In this document: positions 1 through 7,292 of the stretch, piece after piece | Numbering within the stretch: the first letter of the stretch is position 1 | How the letters are laid out: the number at the start of each line of letters is the position of its first letter | Assembly (NCBI GenBank): GCA_018665385.1 | Contig: JABJDN010000139.1 | Location: 1-16,603 of the forward strand | Source: Phycisphaerae bacterium | Lineage (GTDB): Bacteria; Planctomycetota; Phycisphaerae; Phycisphaerales; SM1A02 | DNA length: 16,603 bases | Reading direction: 5' to 3' | Position numbers and translations under genes: made by a program | Notes under the pieces: generated by a model | The model's input: only the letters and a program-made list of their open reading frames with translations | Database searches by the model: none | Told to the model about the DNA's origin: nothing

Positions 1-246
1 AACCTCTGGGTCACGGGGCAAAAGAAATAACATTTCTCTTCGTGTTTTGACTGGGTTTTTCGGATCAAACAAAAGCATCGCACCTGGCTCATTGGTCAAG
101 CCAGTAAGGTATTCAAAATGCGCATGCGGACGCCAAGTCGATTCTAATTCGCCAGAACTCGTGCCAGCAAACACAATTCCCGCAGCACTTTTTAATGCTT
201 TGCTTACCTTTGCTCTCCTTGATGCATATTCCTTCAGCGATACCAT
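1..246 (-). CDS. pepP: Xaa-Pro aminopeptidase (aminopeptidase P), N-terminal part only
   Basis: Eighty-two codons are visible before the gene leaves the window at its 3' end. The segment matches the AMP_N domain that precedes the M24 metallopeptidase domain in aminopeptidase P: an RR near residue 10, a central FEYLTGL (44-50) like the family's YLTG signature, and LFLLPRDPEV (73-82) like the family's strand before the linker. The family removes an N-terminal residue that precedes proline and uses two metal ions; the metal-binding half is outside the window, so activity cannot be judged. The ATG overlaps the stop of hldE by one base (TAATG on the minus strand), which fixes the start and suggests translational coupling. 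It is the last visible gene of the LPS operon, with no obvious role in it. A related creatinase-fold protein cannot be excluded. Confidence 0.72.
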   Translation of the reverse strand, partial: MVSLKEYASRRAKVSKALKSAAGIVFAGTSSGELESTWRPHAHFEYLTGLTNEPGAMLLFDPKNPVKTRREMLFLLPRDPEV

Positions 247-1730
247 TACGTTGCTTCCTTCAACTCTTTTATAACTTTTGTACTGCTCCGGCCTGGGCGC
301 TCAGAGAGAACTTGCAACTCCACGCCTAATTCTTGTAACAAAGCGTATTCATTAATTTCATCAGGTGAATAATCGCCACCTTTTACATACAAATCAGGAT
401 GCACGCATCGAATCAATTCTTGGGCGGTCGGTTCTTCGAATGATACAACGAACGTCACGCATTGCAATTCAGCAAGAATTTCCATTCGCTCTTCAAGAGC
501 ATACATTGGTCTTCCTTCGCCTTTTTGTTCTTTTACTTGTGCATCTACGTTTACGCCAACAACAAGAACATCGCCTAGTTTTGCGGCTTCGCGTAGATAA
601 GAAACATGCCCTGCATGAATAACATCGAAGCAACCATTTGTGAGCACAACAGTGTGTCCAATTTCTTTTGCTGCAGCAAGTTCTATTTTCAAATCAGTAG
701 CGCATCGTATTTTGCTGCCGAGCCCAGTTTGCATAGAAAGTAACTCTTTGTGAATCTGAGGCATCGGAATTGGTGTCGCTCCAAACACTTCTACTTCCAG
801 CCCTGCAGCAACATTAGCAAACTCTACACACTCGTTCCAAGACAAACCGCCGCCTCTACCCACAGCAATTGCTGCAAGCACGATATCGCCTGCCCCTGTC
901 ACGTCGTACACAGATCGCGCGCGCGTTTTAACATGCACTGCGTCTTTACCTTTTTCTTGTAACACTGCACCATGTTTATCGAGCGTCAGTATCGCAACAT
1001 GTAATTGCAAAGATTCGCATAATTGTTGTGCTAGACCAATGGCACCCTCTACAGGATCAGCATCGCTCAGTCGAGTCCCTGTAGCTTTTTCTGCCTCTGT
1101 TCTATTTGGAGTGATAGCAGTTGCGCCAGTGTATTTAGAATAATCTTCAATACCGGCGGGGTCTACGAGCACTTCGATTCCAACATCTTTGCAATGCTCG
1201 ATAACTCGCTTGCACATTGCGCTGTTTAAGACGCCCTTGCCATAATCTTCCATGCAAACAATGTCGCATTGTTGGAGGCTTGCGTTCAGCGATTCGATGA
1301 GTGCATCGTATTGTTCGGGTAATAATGGTTTTCTAGACTCATGGTCAATGCGAAACATTTTTTGAGGATGTCGATGCTGCGCTAGACCGACGATGCTACG
1401 TTTTACTGTAGTTGGCCTGTCTTCAGCGACGAGTAGATGTTCAACACCAATGCCTTCAGATTGCAAGAGTTGAGAAAGCACATTGCCTTCCGCATCATTG
1501 CCAATCACTCCCAAACATTCTACACTCGCGCCCATTGCTACTAAACACCGAGCCACATTTCCAGCACCACCAGCCCTTGATTGCACTGAACGAACTTCAA
1601 GCACTGGCACTGGAGCATCTGGGCTTAACCGTTCTGCGTCACCTGAAACAATTTCATCAAGCATATAATCGCCGATGACGAGAATGCGTGGTGATTGAAT
1701 TTTTAATACCTGCTGTAGTAAACTGCTCAT
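246..1730 (-). CDS. hldE: Bifunctional heptose-7-phosphate kinase / heptose-1-phosphate adenylyltransferase HldE
   Basis: This cytoplasmic enzyme makes ADP-heptose for the LPS inner core: it phosphorylates D-glycero-D-manno-heptose 7-phosphate at C1 and later adds AMP. The 494 residues fit the full-length family. Residues 15-330 form the PfkB/ribokinase-fold kinase: substrate-binding GGAGNVA (54-60), DPAG (190-193), TPNRTEAE (207-214) and the catalytic GAGD (279-282), where the usual following T is I. Residues 355-494 form the cytidylyltransferase-fold half: TNGCFDVIHAGH (364-375) with the nucleotide-binding HAGH, then YVKGGDY (448-454) and RSSTKVI (481-487). Both halves look intact. The ATG lies 9 bases after the lpxK stop, with no strong Shine-Dalgarno. 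The stop overlaps the start of the aminopeptidase gene. LpxK and a GT9 heptosyltransferase in the same operon support the assignment. Confidence 0.95.
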   Translation of the reverse strand: MSSLLQQVLKIQSPRILVIGDYMLDEIVSGDAERLSPDAPVPVLEVRSVQSRAGGAGNVARCLVAMGASVECLGVIGNDAEGNVLSQLLQSEGIGVEHLLVAEDRPTTVKRSIVGLAQHRHPQKMFRIDHESRKPLLPEQYDALIESLNASLQQCDIVCMEDYGKGVLNSAMCKRVIEHCKDVGIEVLVDPAGIEDYSKYTGATAITPNRTEAEKATGTRLSDADPVEGAIGLAQQLCESLQLHVAILTLDKHGAVLQEKGKDAVHVKTRARSVYDVTGAGDIVLAAIAVGRGGGLSWNECVEFANVAAGLEVEVFGATPIPMPQIHKELLSMQTGLGSKIRCATDLKIELAAAKEIGHTVVLTNGCFDVIHAGHVSYLREAAKLGDVLVVGVNVDAQVKEQKGEGRPMYALEERMEILAELQCVTFVVSFEEPTAQELIRCVHPDLYVKGGDYSPDEINEYALLQELGVELQVLSERPGRSSTKVIKELKEAT

Positions 1731-1739
1731 AGGTGGATT

Positions 1740-2747
1740 TTACTTCATTACAGCCAACAGTTTGGCTTCTAGCTGATCTGCACCCTGAACAAAGTCCAAT
1801 TCAAGGGCAGGAACGATGATTGGGCATTGCAATGTAGATAAATCAATCACATCTCGAGCTTTTACCCAATCTTTAAACGTCATAACGATACCATCAACCT
1901 CTGCTGAAGCCTTCTTGAGTTGTGTGATTTCATCGTTTGTAAATGGCTGATGATCGCCTGCATGCAGTTGCAGAGAAATTTTAGTGCCAAGTCGAACGAG
2001 TGCTTCGATAACGGGGCCTGGATACCCAATTCCAAGCCGAACTGCAACACTCCGACCTGTGAGCCAATCTAAAGGACGCTCGGACTTGCCTTCAGCGTCA
2101 AACAACTCCAGCCCAGACCAATGGTGCGAGGTCCATGCGACAGGATTTTCACCCGTAATGTTTCGTACTTTTTCTGCAAACTCTTCTACAACGCAATTCG
2201 CATGGCTTACAACTACCGCGTCGCATCTCTGCAATCCTTCTATAGGTTCACGCAACCAACCCGCTGGCAACACTCGTTGTAAAAAAGGGTCTCGTAAATA
2301 ATCCATCACAACAATATCGACGTCCCTTGCGAGGCGACGATGTTGAAAGCCATCGTCCATAATCAGGCAGTCAGCTGTACCGCCACCCTCTATGTATTTC
2401 TGAATAGTCTCGACTCTGTTTGAGCCAACGATGACATCTATGTCTTTTAACTTTTCGCGATACTCAACTGCTTCGTCAGCATTTTGTGGGTCTACTGCAG
2501 CGTACCCACGCATAACAATTGCAGGGTTATACCCGTGGCTGCGTAGTTTCCTCACAATCCAAGTAACAAGAGGTGTTTTACCCGTTCCGCCTACGGTGAC
2601 ATTTCCGACGGCAATTACAGGAAGTGCGGCAGAATGAACATTCTTTCCTTTGTCGTAATGGCGATTACGAATGCGAATAATTTTCGTATACAACCACGAA
2701 ACAGGGGTTGTAAAAAACTGCAACCAAGTTGGCATTGGAGTATTCAT
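1740..2747 (-). CDS. lpxK: Tetraacyldisaccharide 4'-kinase LpxK
   Basis: LpxK phosphorylates the 4' position of the tetraacyl-disaccharide 1-phosphate to give lipid IVA at the inner face of the cytoplasmic membrane. The 335-residue product is normal for the family. The N-terminus WLYTKIIRIRNRHYDKG is the typical membrane-associated segment. The P-loop is GGTGKT (53-58), and DDGFQHRRL (131-139) is the signature containing the catalytic Asp. GDHQPFT (264-270) matches the family's DHH-type motif, and TFKDWVK (290-296) corresponds to the usual TEKDAVK. An in-frame extension reaches 2855 but overlaps the end of maf by about 100 bases and adds nothing family-like. The ATG at 2747, five bases after the maf stop and at the natural domain start, is therefore chosen. 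It lies between maf and hldE in one operon. Confidence 0.94.
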   Translation of the reverse strand: MNTPMPTWLQFFTTPVSWLYTKIIRIRNRHYDKGKNVHSAALPVIAVGNVTVGGTGKTPLVTWIVRKLRSHGYNPAIVMRGYAAVDPQNADEAVEYREKLKDIDVIVGSNRVETIQKYIEGGGTADCLIMDDGFQHRRLARDVDIVVMDYLRDPFLQRVLPAGWLREPIEGLQRCDAVVVSHANCVVEEFAEKVRNITGENPVAWTSHHWSGLELFDAEGKSERPLDWLTGRSVAVRLGIGYPGPVIEALVRLGTKISLQLHAGDHQPFTNDEITQLKKASAEVDGIVMTFKDWVKARDVIDLSTLQCPIIVPALELDFVQGADQLEAKLLAVMK

Positions 2748-2752
2748 CAATT

Positions 2753-3343
2753 CTATATTTCTTCTACTAACAATTGCTGTATTTTTTTCGTAGGTAAACC
2801 AATCACTGTATCTATTTCGCCTCTGCATTCGAGGGGCCAACCCAAGCGGGCACATTCAAGATAATTATACCCGCCTGCCTTGCCTCGCCACGCACCAGTC
2901 TCAAGGTGGCTCTCGAACAATTTCCCTGAAAACTCGCCCACGCGAACGATAGATTCTTCGACTCCCGATTGCATTGCAGACCCATCTGCATTGATGATAC
3001 ACCAACCTGTAAGCACTTCATGATTCTTACCCATCATTGAAACAATCATCGCTCTGGCTTCATCAGACGATTGCGGTTGCCCATATATTCTTTCGCCTAA
3101 AACGCACACCGTGTCCGCGCCAAGAATGCAACCTGTTTTCGACACGCGTTGTTGCTGTACATTTTGGGCTTTCAGTACTGCCAATGTTTGTACCCACTGC
3201 CTTGGGGACATAGTCCCTCTGCCAAAAACCCCATCGTCGATCTTTGGGGCAGTAACAGAAAAATTTTGCACAATTGATGCAAGCAATTCTTTACGCCGTG
3301 GTGATGTGCTCGCCAGAATAATTGGTTCTTTCCACAGTTTCAT
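2753..3343 (-). CDS. maf: Maf-family nucleotide pyrophosphatase
   Basis: Maf proteins hydrolyse non-canonical or canonical nucleoside triphosphates (often dTTP/UTP) to monophosphates. The 196-residue product has the family's opening LASTSPRRKELL (10-21), with the substrate-binding SPRR. It also has GADTV (75-79) with the catalytic Asp, EVLTGW (109-114), KAGGY (155-159) and the closing IDTVIGLP (177-184). One departure is GQP (88-90) where the family usually has GKP. The ATG at 3343 sits one base after the heptosyltransferase stop (TAATATG). An extension to 3445 overlaps that gene by about 100 bases and was rejected. Its position inside an LPS operon is unusual functionally, but it is translated as part of the unit. 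The exact nucleotide preference cannot be read from the sequence. Confidence 0.9.
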   Translation of the reverse strand: MKLWKEPIILASTSPRRKELLASIVQNFSVTAPKIDDGVFGRGTMSPRQWVQTLAVLKAQNVQQQRVSKTGCILGADTVCVLGERIYGQPQSSDEARAMIVSMMGKNHEVLTGWCIINADGSAMQSGVEESIVRVGEFSGKLFESHLETGAWRGKAGGYNYLECARLGWPLECRGEIDTVIGLPTKKIQQLLVEEI

Positions 3344-3344
3344 A

Positions 3345-4379
3345 TTACGAATCGAGGACCTCGTGTACACGCTTGGCAACTTGATCAACTTCAATGGTAC
3401 GCATAATCGAATCGCCCATTGACGATGAGCGGTAATGCACTTCATCGTAAGAAACAGAAGCAGAAATTACAGAACTTTCCTGCAAGTATGGTCCTACAGT
3501 TGCTGGGTTCGTCGGACCATACAAGGCAACAATTGGTCTATTAAAACCAACTGCCATATGTAGAGCAGCAGAATCATTTGCAACAACTATTGCTGCACGC
3601 GAAACAACTGCCATGAGCCTTCCAATAGTTAACTCGGGAAGCAAATTCAGCACGCCTTCGTGCATTGTTAGCGTTTCAACTTGGCTTGCTTCTGCAGGCG
3701 CACCAACAACAACGACGCCAATACCTTTCTCTTTTGCAACTTCTGCAATTTTCGCAAAATACTCAATAGGCCATTGCTTGCTTTTCCAACGAGAGGTTGG
3801 AGCAAGCACCATGTATTTTTCATGGAGCAGTTGGTCCACTCTATACTCATCCCACCACTCTGCATCTTTTTTTTGCACGTACAATTGCATGTCCGGCAGA
3901 ATTTCAGCGCCTGCGAATTGAGCCAACTCAAGCATGCAATCAACCGTATGCGTAGACTGAATATCGACGCGCTCGTTATACCCTAGCCATGCAAACTCTC
4001 TAGCATTCTTAGCGCCAATTCTTGATTGTGCTCTTGTTGCCCACGTAAACAAGCCGCTTCTTCCAAGACCCTGCGCATCGAGGACTAGGTCATATTTCTT
4101 CGCCTTTAGCACTCTAAGAAACGAAAGTAATGCGAAGAAGCCCTTTGGTGTATACCAAGAACGCATTTGTTCACGGTCAAATAAAATTGTGTTGTCGACA
4201 TTCGGGTGTGCAGAAATTGCATCTTCAAAGCCTTTCTGTACAAGCCAATCTATGGTTGCTTCTGGCCAGCGCTTATGCAATGAGGCGACAACGGGAACAC
4301 TTCTGCACACATCTCCAAGGGCGCTTGGTCGAATAAGTAAAATTCGTTTTGGGTTCAAGTCGTGCATTAATGTGTGCAT
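3345..4379 (-). CDS. LPS heptosyltransferase, GT9 family (WaaC/heptosyltransferase I-like)
   Basis: GT9 enzymes transfer heptose from ADP-heptose to the LPS core on the cytoplasmic side of the inner membrane. The fold starts at residue 11 with KRILLIRPSALGDV, the N-terminal acceptor-side motif. DWLVQKGFED (44-53) and YDLVLDAQGLGRSGL (96-110) strongly resemble WaaC. APTSRWKSKQWP (193-204) carries the conserved K/W region. NDSAALHMA (268-276) and ALYGPTNP (285-292) form the ADP-sugar-binding C-terminal half. About 344 residues is the family's usual size. The frame opens at a TTG (4409); ATGs lie at 4379 and 4367. None has a clear Shine-Dalgarno, so the start is uncertain by up to 42 bases. It is the promoter-proximal gene of the minus-strand operon. 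A GT9 enzyme of another linkage specificity is the main alternative. Confidence 0.87.
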   Translation of the reverse strand: MHTLMHDLNPKRILLIRPSALGDVCRSVPVVASLHKRWPEATIDWLVQKGFEDAISAHPNVDNTILFDREQMRSWYTPKGFFALLSFLRVLKAKKYDLVLDAQGLGRSGLFTWATRAQSRIGAKNAREFAWLGYNERVDIQSTHTVDCMLELAQFAGAEILPDMQLYVQKKDAEWWDEYRVDQLLHEKYMVLAPTSRWKSKQWPIEYFAKIAEVAKEKGIGVVVVGAPAEASQVETLTMHEGVLNLLPELTIGRLMAVVSRAAIVVANDSAALHMAVGFNRPIVALYGPTNPATVGPYLQESSVISASVSYDEVHYRSSSMGDSIMRTIEVDQVAKRVHEVLDS

Positions 4380-4422
4380 CGTACCAATCTGCTGAAATAC
4401 GATATTCAATAGGCCAGAAGAC

Positions 4423-4451
4423 TTGACAGGAGACCATTTCGAAACAATAGT
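4423..4451 (+). promoter_or_regulatory. Putative sigma70-type promoter for the Ser/Thr kinase gene
   Basis: A perfect TTGACA (4423-4428) is followed after 17 bases by AATAGT (4446-4451), which matches four of six -10 positions. Transcription would start near 4458, leaving only about six bases before the ATG at 4464, so the transcript would be almost leaderless. This fits the absence of any Shine-Dalgarno in front of that ATG. The site lies between two divergent genes. I could not pick out a comparable promoter for the minus-strand operon. Confidence 0.45.
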
Positions 4452-4463
4452 TACGTACTAGCG

Positions 4464-5777
4464 ATGAGCGATAAAGCAAATGACAACTCTGACTCTGCAA
4501 ATGCTGAGGACACAAAACAGGTGGATCGAGCAGGTAGCCCTGGCGCTTCAACGTTCGGTTTTGAAACAATTCTCGGCAAACTAGTCGTTGACAACGGCCT
4601 TGTGACCCCTGATGAACTCAGTGAATGTTCAAGCCTTTTGCAAGACGCAGATGGTAATGCGACTGGCCACACACTCGCAGACATTCTAGTGAACCACCAA
4701 TTTTTAACTCGAAGGCAACTCGACCGTCTTCAAACTGATTTTGACACCCGTAAATCTACGCAACGTATTCAAGGCTATCGCATCATAAGAAAACTCGGGG
4801 CAGGTGCCATGGCGACTGTCTTTCTAGCGCAACAGGAAAGTTTAGATAGACCCGTTGCAATTAAAGTGCTTCCGAAAAAGTTTTCTGAGAACGAAGATTT
4901 TCTCGAACGGTTCTACAAAGAAGGTCGAGCTGCTGCAAAACTAAACGATGCAAATATTGTGCAAGCCTACGACGTGGGCAAGTCTGGCGAATACCACTAC
5001 TTCGTGATGGAATACGTAGACGGCGATACTGTGTACGAACAGATTACCGAAAAGAAAAAACTTTCTCAAGAAGAAGCACTTCCTATTATCCGCCAAGTAG
5101 CACTTGCTTTAAAACATGCACACAGAGTTGGGTTTATTCATCGTGACATTAAACCAAAGAATATAATGATTGCCAACAACGGGGATGTAAAACTTGCGGA
5201 CTTGGGTTTAGCGCGTGCTTTAGATGACCGCGAAGCGGCTGAAGCAGAGGCCGGCCGTGCGTACGGAACGCCGTATTACATTAGCCCAGAGCAGATTCGA
5301 GGCAAGAAAGACATTACACCCGCGGCAGATATTTACGGACTCGGTGCAACGCTGTACCACATGGTTACAGGAAACGTTCCGTTTCCTGGCAAAAACCCAT
5401 CGGATGTTATGCATCGCCATCTGAAACAAGAACTTGTCCCACCCGACCATATCAATCCAACTCTGTCTGCAGGATTTTCGCAAATAATCGAGATGATGAT
5501 GGCGAAAGAGGTCTCCCAAAGATACCAAAATGCCTCTGATCTTATTGAAGATCTCGACGCAGTAGCGCGTGGAGACTCTCCTCAATTTGCGCAACCAACG
5601 TTAGATTTTGCAAAACTTGCAGAGGCTGCAGAGGCATCGCCGGCAAGTGAACCTGTTAAAAGTACTATGCATGGTGGCAACAGTTCTGGCATGGAATCAC
5701 TCTACCTTCCACTGCTCATCACAAGCGCTATTATCAATGTGATCTTGCTGATTATTGTTGTTGTAACATCGCTGTAA
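4464..5777 (+). CDS. Tail-anchored Hanks-type Ser/Thr protein kinase with GspE-N-like N-terminal module
   Basis: The 437 residues have three parts. Residues 33-92 hold two similar units, LGKLVVDNGLVTPDEL (37-52) and LADILVNHQFLTRRQL (71-86), which resemble the paired units of the GspE/MshE N-terminal domain. Residues 105-367 are a complete kinase domain: glycine-rich loop LGAGAMATVF (111-120), ATP-anchoring K134 in VAIKVL, catalytic HRDIKPKN (226-233), DLG (246-248) in place of DFG, and SPE (274-276) in place of APE. All catalytic residues are present. A low-complexity linker leads to one hydrophobic helix (413-435) that ends two residues before the stop, so the protein should be tail-anchored with all domains in the cytoplasm and no extracellular sensor. 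The gene is monocistronic, divergent from the LPS operon and convergent with talC, 12 bases away. Its substrates are unknown. Confidence 0.9.
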   Translation: MSDKANDNSDSANAEDTKQVDRAGSPGASTFGFETILGKLVVDNGLVTPDELSECSSLLQDADGNATGHTLADILVNHQFLTRRQLDRLQTDFDTRKSTQRIQGYRIIRKLGAGAMATVFLAQQESLDRPVAIKVLPKKFSENEDFLERFYKEGRAAAKLNDANIVQAYDVGKSGEYHYFVMEYVDGDTVYEQITEKKKLSQEEALPIIRQVALALKHAHRVGFIHRDIKPKNIMIANNGDVKLADLGLARALDDREAAEAEAGRAYGTPYYISPEQIRGKKDITPAADIYGLGATLYHMVTGNVPFPGKNPSDVMHRHLKQELVPPDHINPTLSAGFSQIIEMMMAKEVSQRYQNASDLIEDLDAVARGDSPQFAQPTLDFAKLAEAAEASPASEPVKSTMHGGNSSGMESLYLPLLITSAIINVILLIIVVVTSL

Positions 5778-5789
5778 AGTACAAAAACG

Positions 5790-6434
5790 TTACTCTTTGC
5801 GAGCGTTCCAGTCAGCCAAAAATCCCTCAAGACCTTTGTCAGTTAATGGGTGACTCATTTGTTGCTTGATTACTTTCATTGGCACTGTGACGACATCTGC
5901 ACCAACAAGGGCGCACTGCACGAGGTGCAATGGGTGACGAATAGATGCCGCTAGCACCTTGGTTTCAAAACCATAATTGTCATAAATTGTGCGAATTTGT
6001 TGGATAAGGTCCATGCCATCTCCACCGATGTCATCGATACGTCCAATGAATGGGCTCACTAAGAAAGCACCCGCTTTTGCAACCATTAACGCTTGCAAAG
6101 GTTGAAAACACAGTGTCATGTTCACTCTGACCCCGCGGTCGGAAAGTGTTTTACACGCTTTCACCCCATCAAATGTGCAAGGAAGTTTAATCACAATATT
6201 GTTTGCAATTTTCAGTAACTCGTCTGCTTCTGCAATCATGCCGTCATGGTCAAGCGCGACTACCTCTGCACTTACTGGCCCAGCTACAATGTCGCAAATT
6301 TCAGCCATACGCTCATGAAACGCCACGCCTTCTCTCGCTATCAAGGTGGGGTTTGTTGTTACACCGTCTAAAACTCCAAGTGCAGCAGCTTCGCGGATTT
6401 CGTCAATGTTTGCGGTATCAATATAAAGTTCCAT
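5790..6434 (-). CDS. TalC/FSA-type (small) transaldolase
   Basis: This cytoplasmic sugar-phosphate enzyme, a TIM barrel of 214 residues, is exactly the usual size of the small transaldolase / fructose-6-phosphate aldolase family. It opens with MELYIDTANIDEIREA and has GVTTNPTLI (24-32), the Schiff-base Lys K83 in VIKLPCT, VNMTLCF (104-110), SPFIGRIDD (127-135) and KVLAASIRHP (159-168). Residue 129 in SPFIGR is Phe, as in true transaldolases; E. coli FSA has Tyr at this position and acts as an aldolase. I therefore favour transaldolase activity in the pentose phosphate pathway (inference). The ATG at 6434 gives the canonical N-terminus; an upstream ATG at 6446 and GTG at 6461 are less likely. 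It is divergent from the RidA-like gene and convergent with the kinase. Confidence 0.88.
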   Translation of the reverse strand: MELYIDTANIDEIREAAALGVLDGVTTNPTLIAREGVAFHERMAEICDIVAGPVSAEVVALDHDGMIAEADELLKIANNIVIKLPCTFDGVKACKTLSDRGVRVNMTLCFQPLQALMVAKAGAFLVSPFIGRIDDIGGDGMDLIQQIRTIYDNYGFETKVLAASIRHPLHLVQCALVGADVVTVPMKVIKQQMSHPLTDKGLEGFLADWNARKE

Positions 6435-6447
6435 GCGGGGAATCATA

Positions 6448-6465
6448 ACAAGTGCTGGCACTCGT
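6448..6465. promoter_or_regulatory. Possible operator: short dyad between talC-like and ridA-like genes
   Basis: AGTGC (6451-6455) and GCACT (6458-6462) form a dyad with a two-base centre, extended by AC/GT at the outer edges across one mismatch. It occupies the middle of the 44-base space between two divergent starts, so both promoters must overlap it. The short arms could be chance. Confidence 0.25.
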
Positions 6466-6478
6466 TACTATAGCCTGA

Positions 6479-6946
6479 ATGCATGACATCACAAAACGAT
6501 TGAAAGAACTTGGTCTCGTCCTTCCCGAAGTGCCCACGCCTGTTGCGAACTACATTCCAGCGATAATTGTTGGGAATGAACTTAGGACGAGCGGGCAAAT
6601 TCCGATGGTGAATGGCGAGCTTGCCTACGTTGGAAGTGTGCCAAGTGCTCGCTCAATAGACGAAGCAACAAACGCTGCTCAGATTTGCGGATTGAATTGC
6701 ATAGCAGTCGCAGATGCAACTCTTGAAGGTGGGGTCGAGGCAATTGAACGCGTGCTGTCTGTTCGAGTGTTTATTGCTTCGGACGTTGGATTTACAGGAC
6801 ACTCCACAATTGCCAATGGGGTAAGCGACCTGATGGTGGATGTTTTTGGTGATGCTGGCAAGCACACTCGGGTTGCAATGGGGTCCATCGGTCTCCCCCT
6901 TGGAGCCACTGTTGAAGTCGAGGCAGTCTTTCAAATTACGCTATAG
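6479..6946 (+). CDS. RidA/YjgF-family protein (long-N-terminus clade)
   Basis: RidA-family proteins are small trimeric cytoplasmic enzymes; the best-known members hydrolyse reactive enamine/imine intermediates made by PLP enzymes. The 155 residues begin with a helix and LPEVPTPVANY (15-25). Then come TSGQIPMVNGEL (38-49), the alanine-rich helix with GLNCIAVADA (71-80), VRVFIASDVGF (95-105), NGVSDLMVDVFG (113-124) and HTRVAMGSIGLPLGATVEVEAVF (129-151). The Arg of HTR (R131) sits where family members that hold substrate carboxylate have their Arg, and the final VEVEA strand is canonical. The extra N-terminal helix and the FGDAGKH segment place it in the YjgF clade distinct from housekeeping RidA. 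The ATG at 6479 has no Shine-Dalgarno. A PLP aminotransferase is encoded about 6 kb away, but no direct link is implied. Confidence 0.85.
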   Translation: MHDITKRLKELGLVLPEVPTPVANYIPAIIVGNELRTSGQIPMVNGELAYVGSVPSARSIDEATNAAQICGLNCIAVADATLEGGVEAIERVLSVRVFIASDVGFTGHSTIANGVSDLMVDVFGDAGKHTRVAMGSIGLPLGATVEVEAVFQITL

Positions 6947-7028
6947 GCTACTTTTTATCGGACTACCTCTGTTTTCTTGTGTAAATAGACAAAATTTATA
7001 CTTGACTGCATCCTCTACCCTTCCAAGT

Positions 7029-7292
7029 ATGTATAGATACCTGTATTCTGTAGGTTGTGACCGGCGTGGCAACTTTATTTTCGCGATTCAGTTGACCGCA
7101 CTTATTGCTCTAACGAGCCATTTTATACCGCCGCACTGGTCGACATTTCGACGCCGCATCGCCTTGTTGGTGACTGTTGGCATGTGCGGTGGATCTTCAA
7201 TAAAGCATATCGATGAAGACCACCACGGGTTACGTTGCCATGAGACAACTTTTACCCGTCATTTTTCATCACGCTTCATTTGCGTTCCATAG
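7029..7292 (+). CDS. Doubtful small ORF, hypothetical protein of 87 residues
   Basis: This is the only sizeable reading frame in the 440 bases between the RidA-like gene and the first prepilin. The ATG at 7029 opens 87 codons. Residues 16-33 (FIFAIQLTALIALTSHFI, beginning near residue 17) are hydrophobic, a second hydrophobic patch IALLVTVGM follows an Arg-rich stretch, and the C-terminal third is rich in His, Cys and Thr. No Shine-Dalgarno is visible. A weak TTGACT (7002-7007) lies upstream without a convincing -10. The frame is open further upstream into the RidA-like gene, so its openness is weak evidence. I recognise no family. It may be a small membrane protein, a remnant, or simply non-coding spacer. 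Confidence 0.22.
   Translation: MYRYLYSVGCDRRGNFIFAIQLTALIALTSHFIPPHWSTFRRRIALLVTVGMCGGSSIKHIDEDHHGLRCHETTFTRHFSSRFICVP

Noticed and set aside
47..274. Open frame of 75 codons on the plus strand
   Set aside because: It lies opposite the aminopeptidase P gene, whose product has family motifs; the plus-strand translation has none.
2748..2855. Longer start for lpxK
   Set aside because: It would overlap maf by about 100 bases and adds residues not found in the LpxK family; the ATG at 2747 gives the normal length.
3344..3445. Longer start for maf
   Set aside because: It overlaps the heptosyltransferase coding region; the family motif begins right after the ATG at 3343.
5220..5594. 124-codon frame on the minus strand
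   Set aside because: It is antisense to the kinase domain with no motif or ribosome binding site; the kinase motifs are unambiguous.
7002..7037. Possible promoter TTGACT plus TATAGA before the orphan ORF
   Set aside because: The spacing between the two boxes is 24 bases, too long for a sigma70 promoter; the better-spaced hexamer AAGTAT is a poor match.
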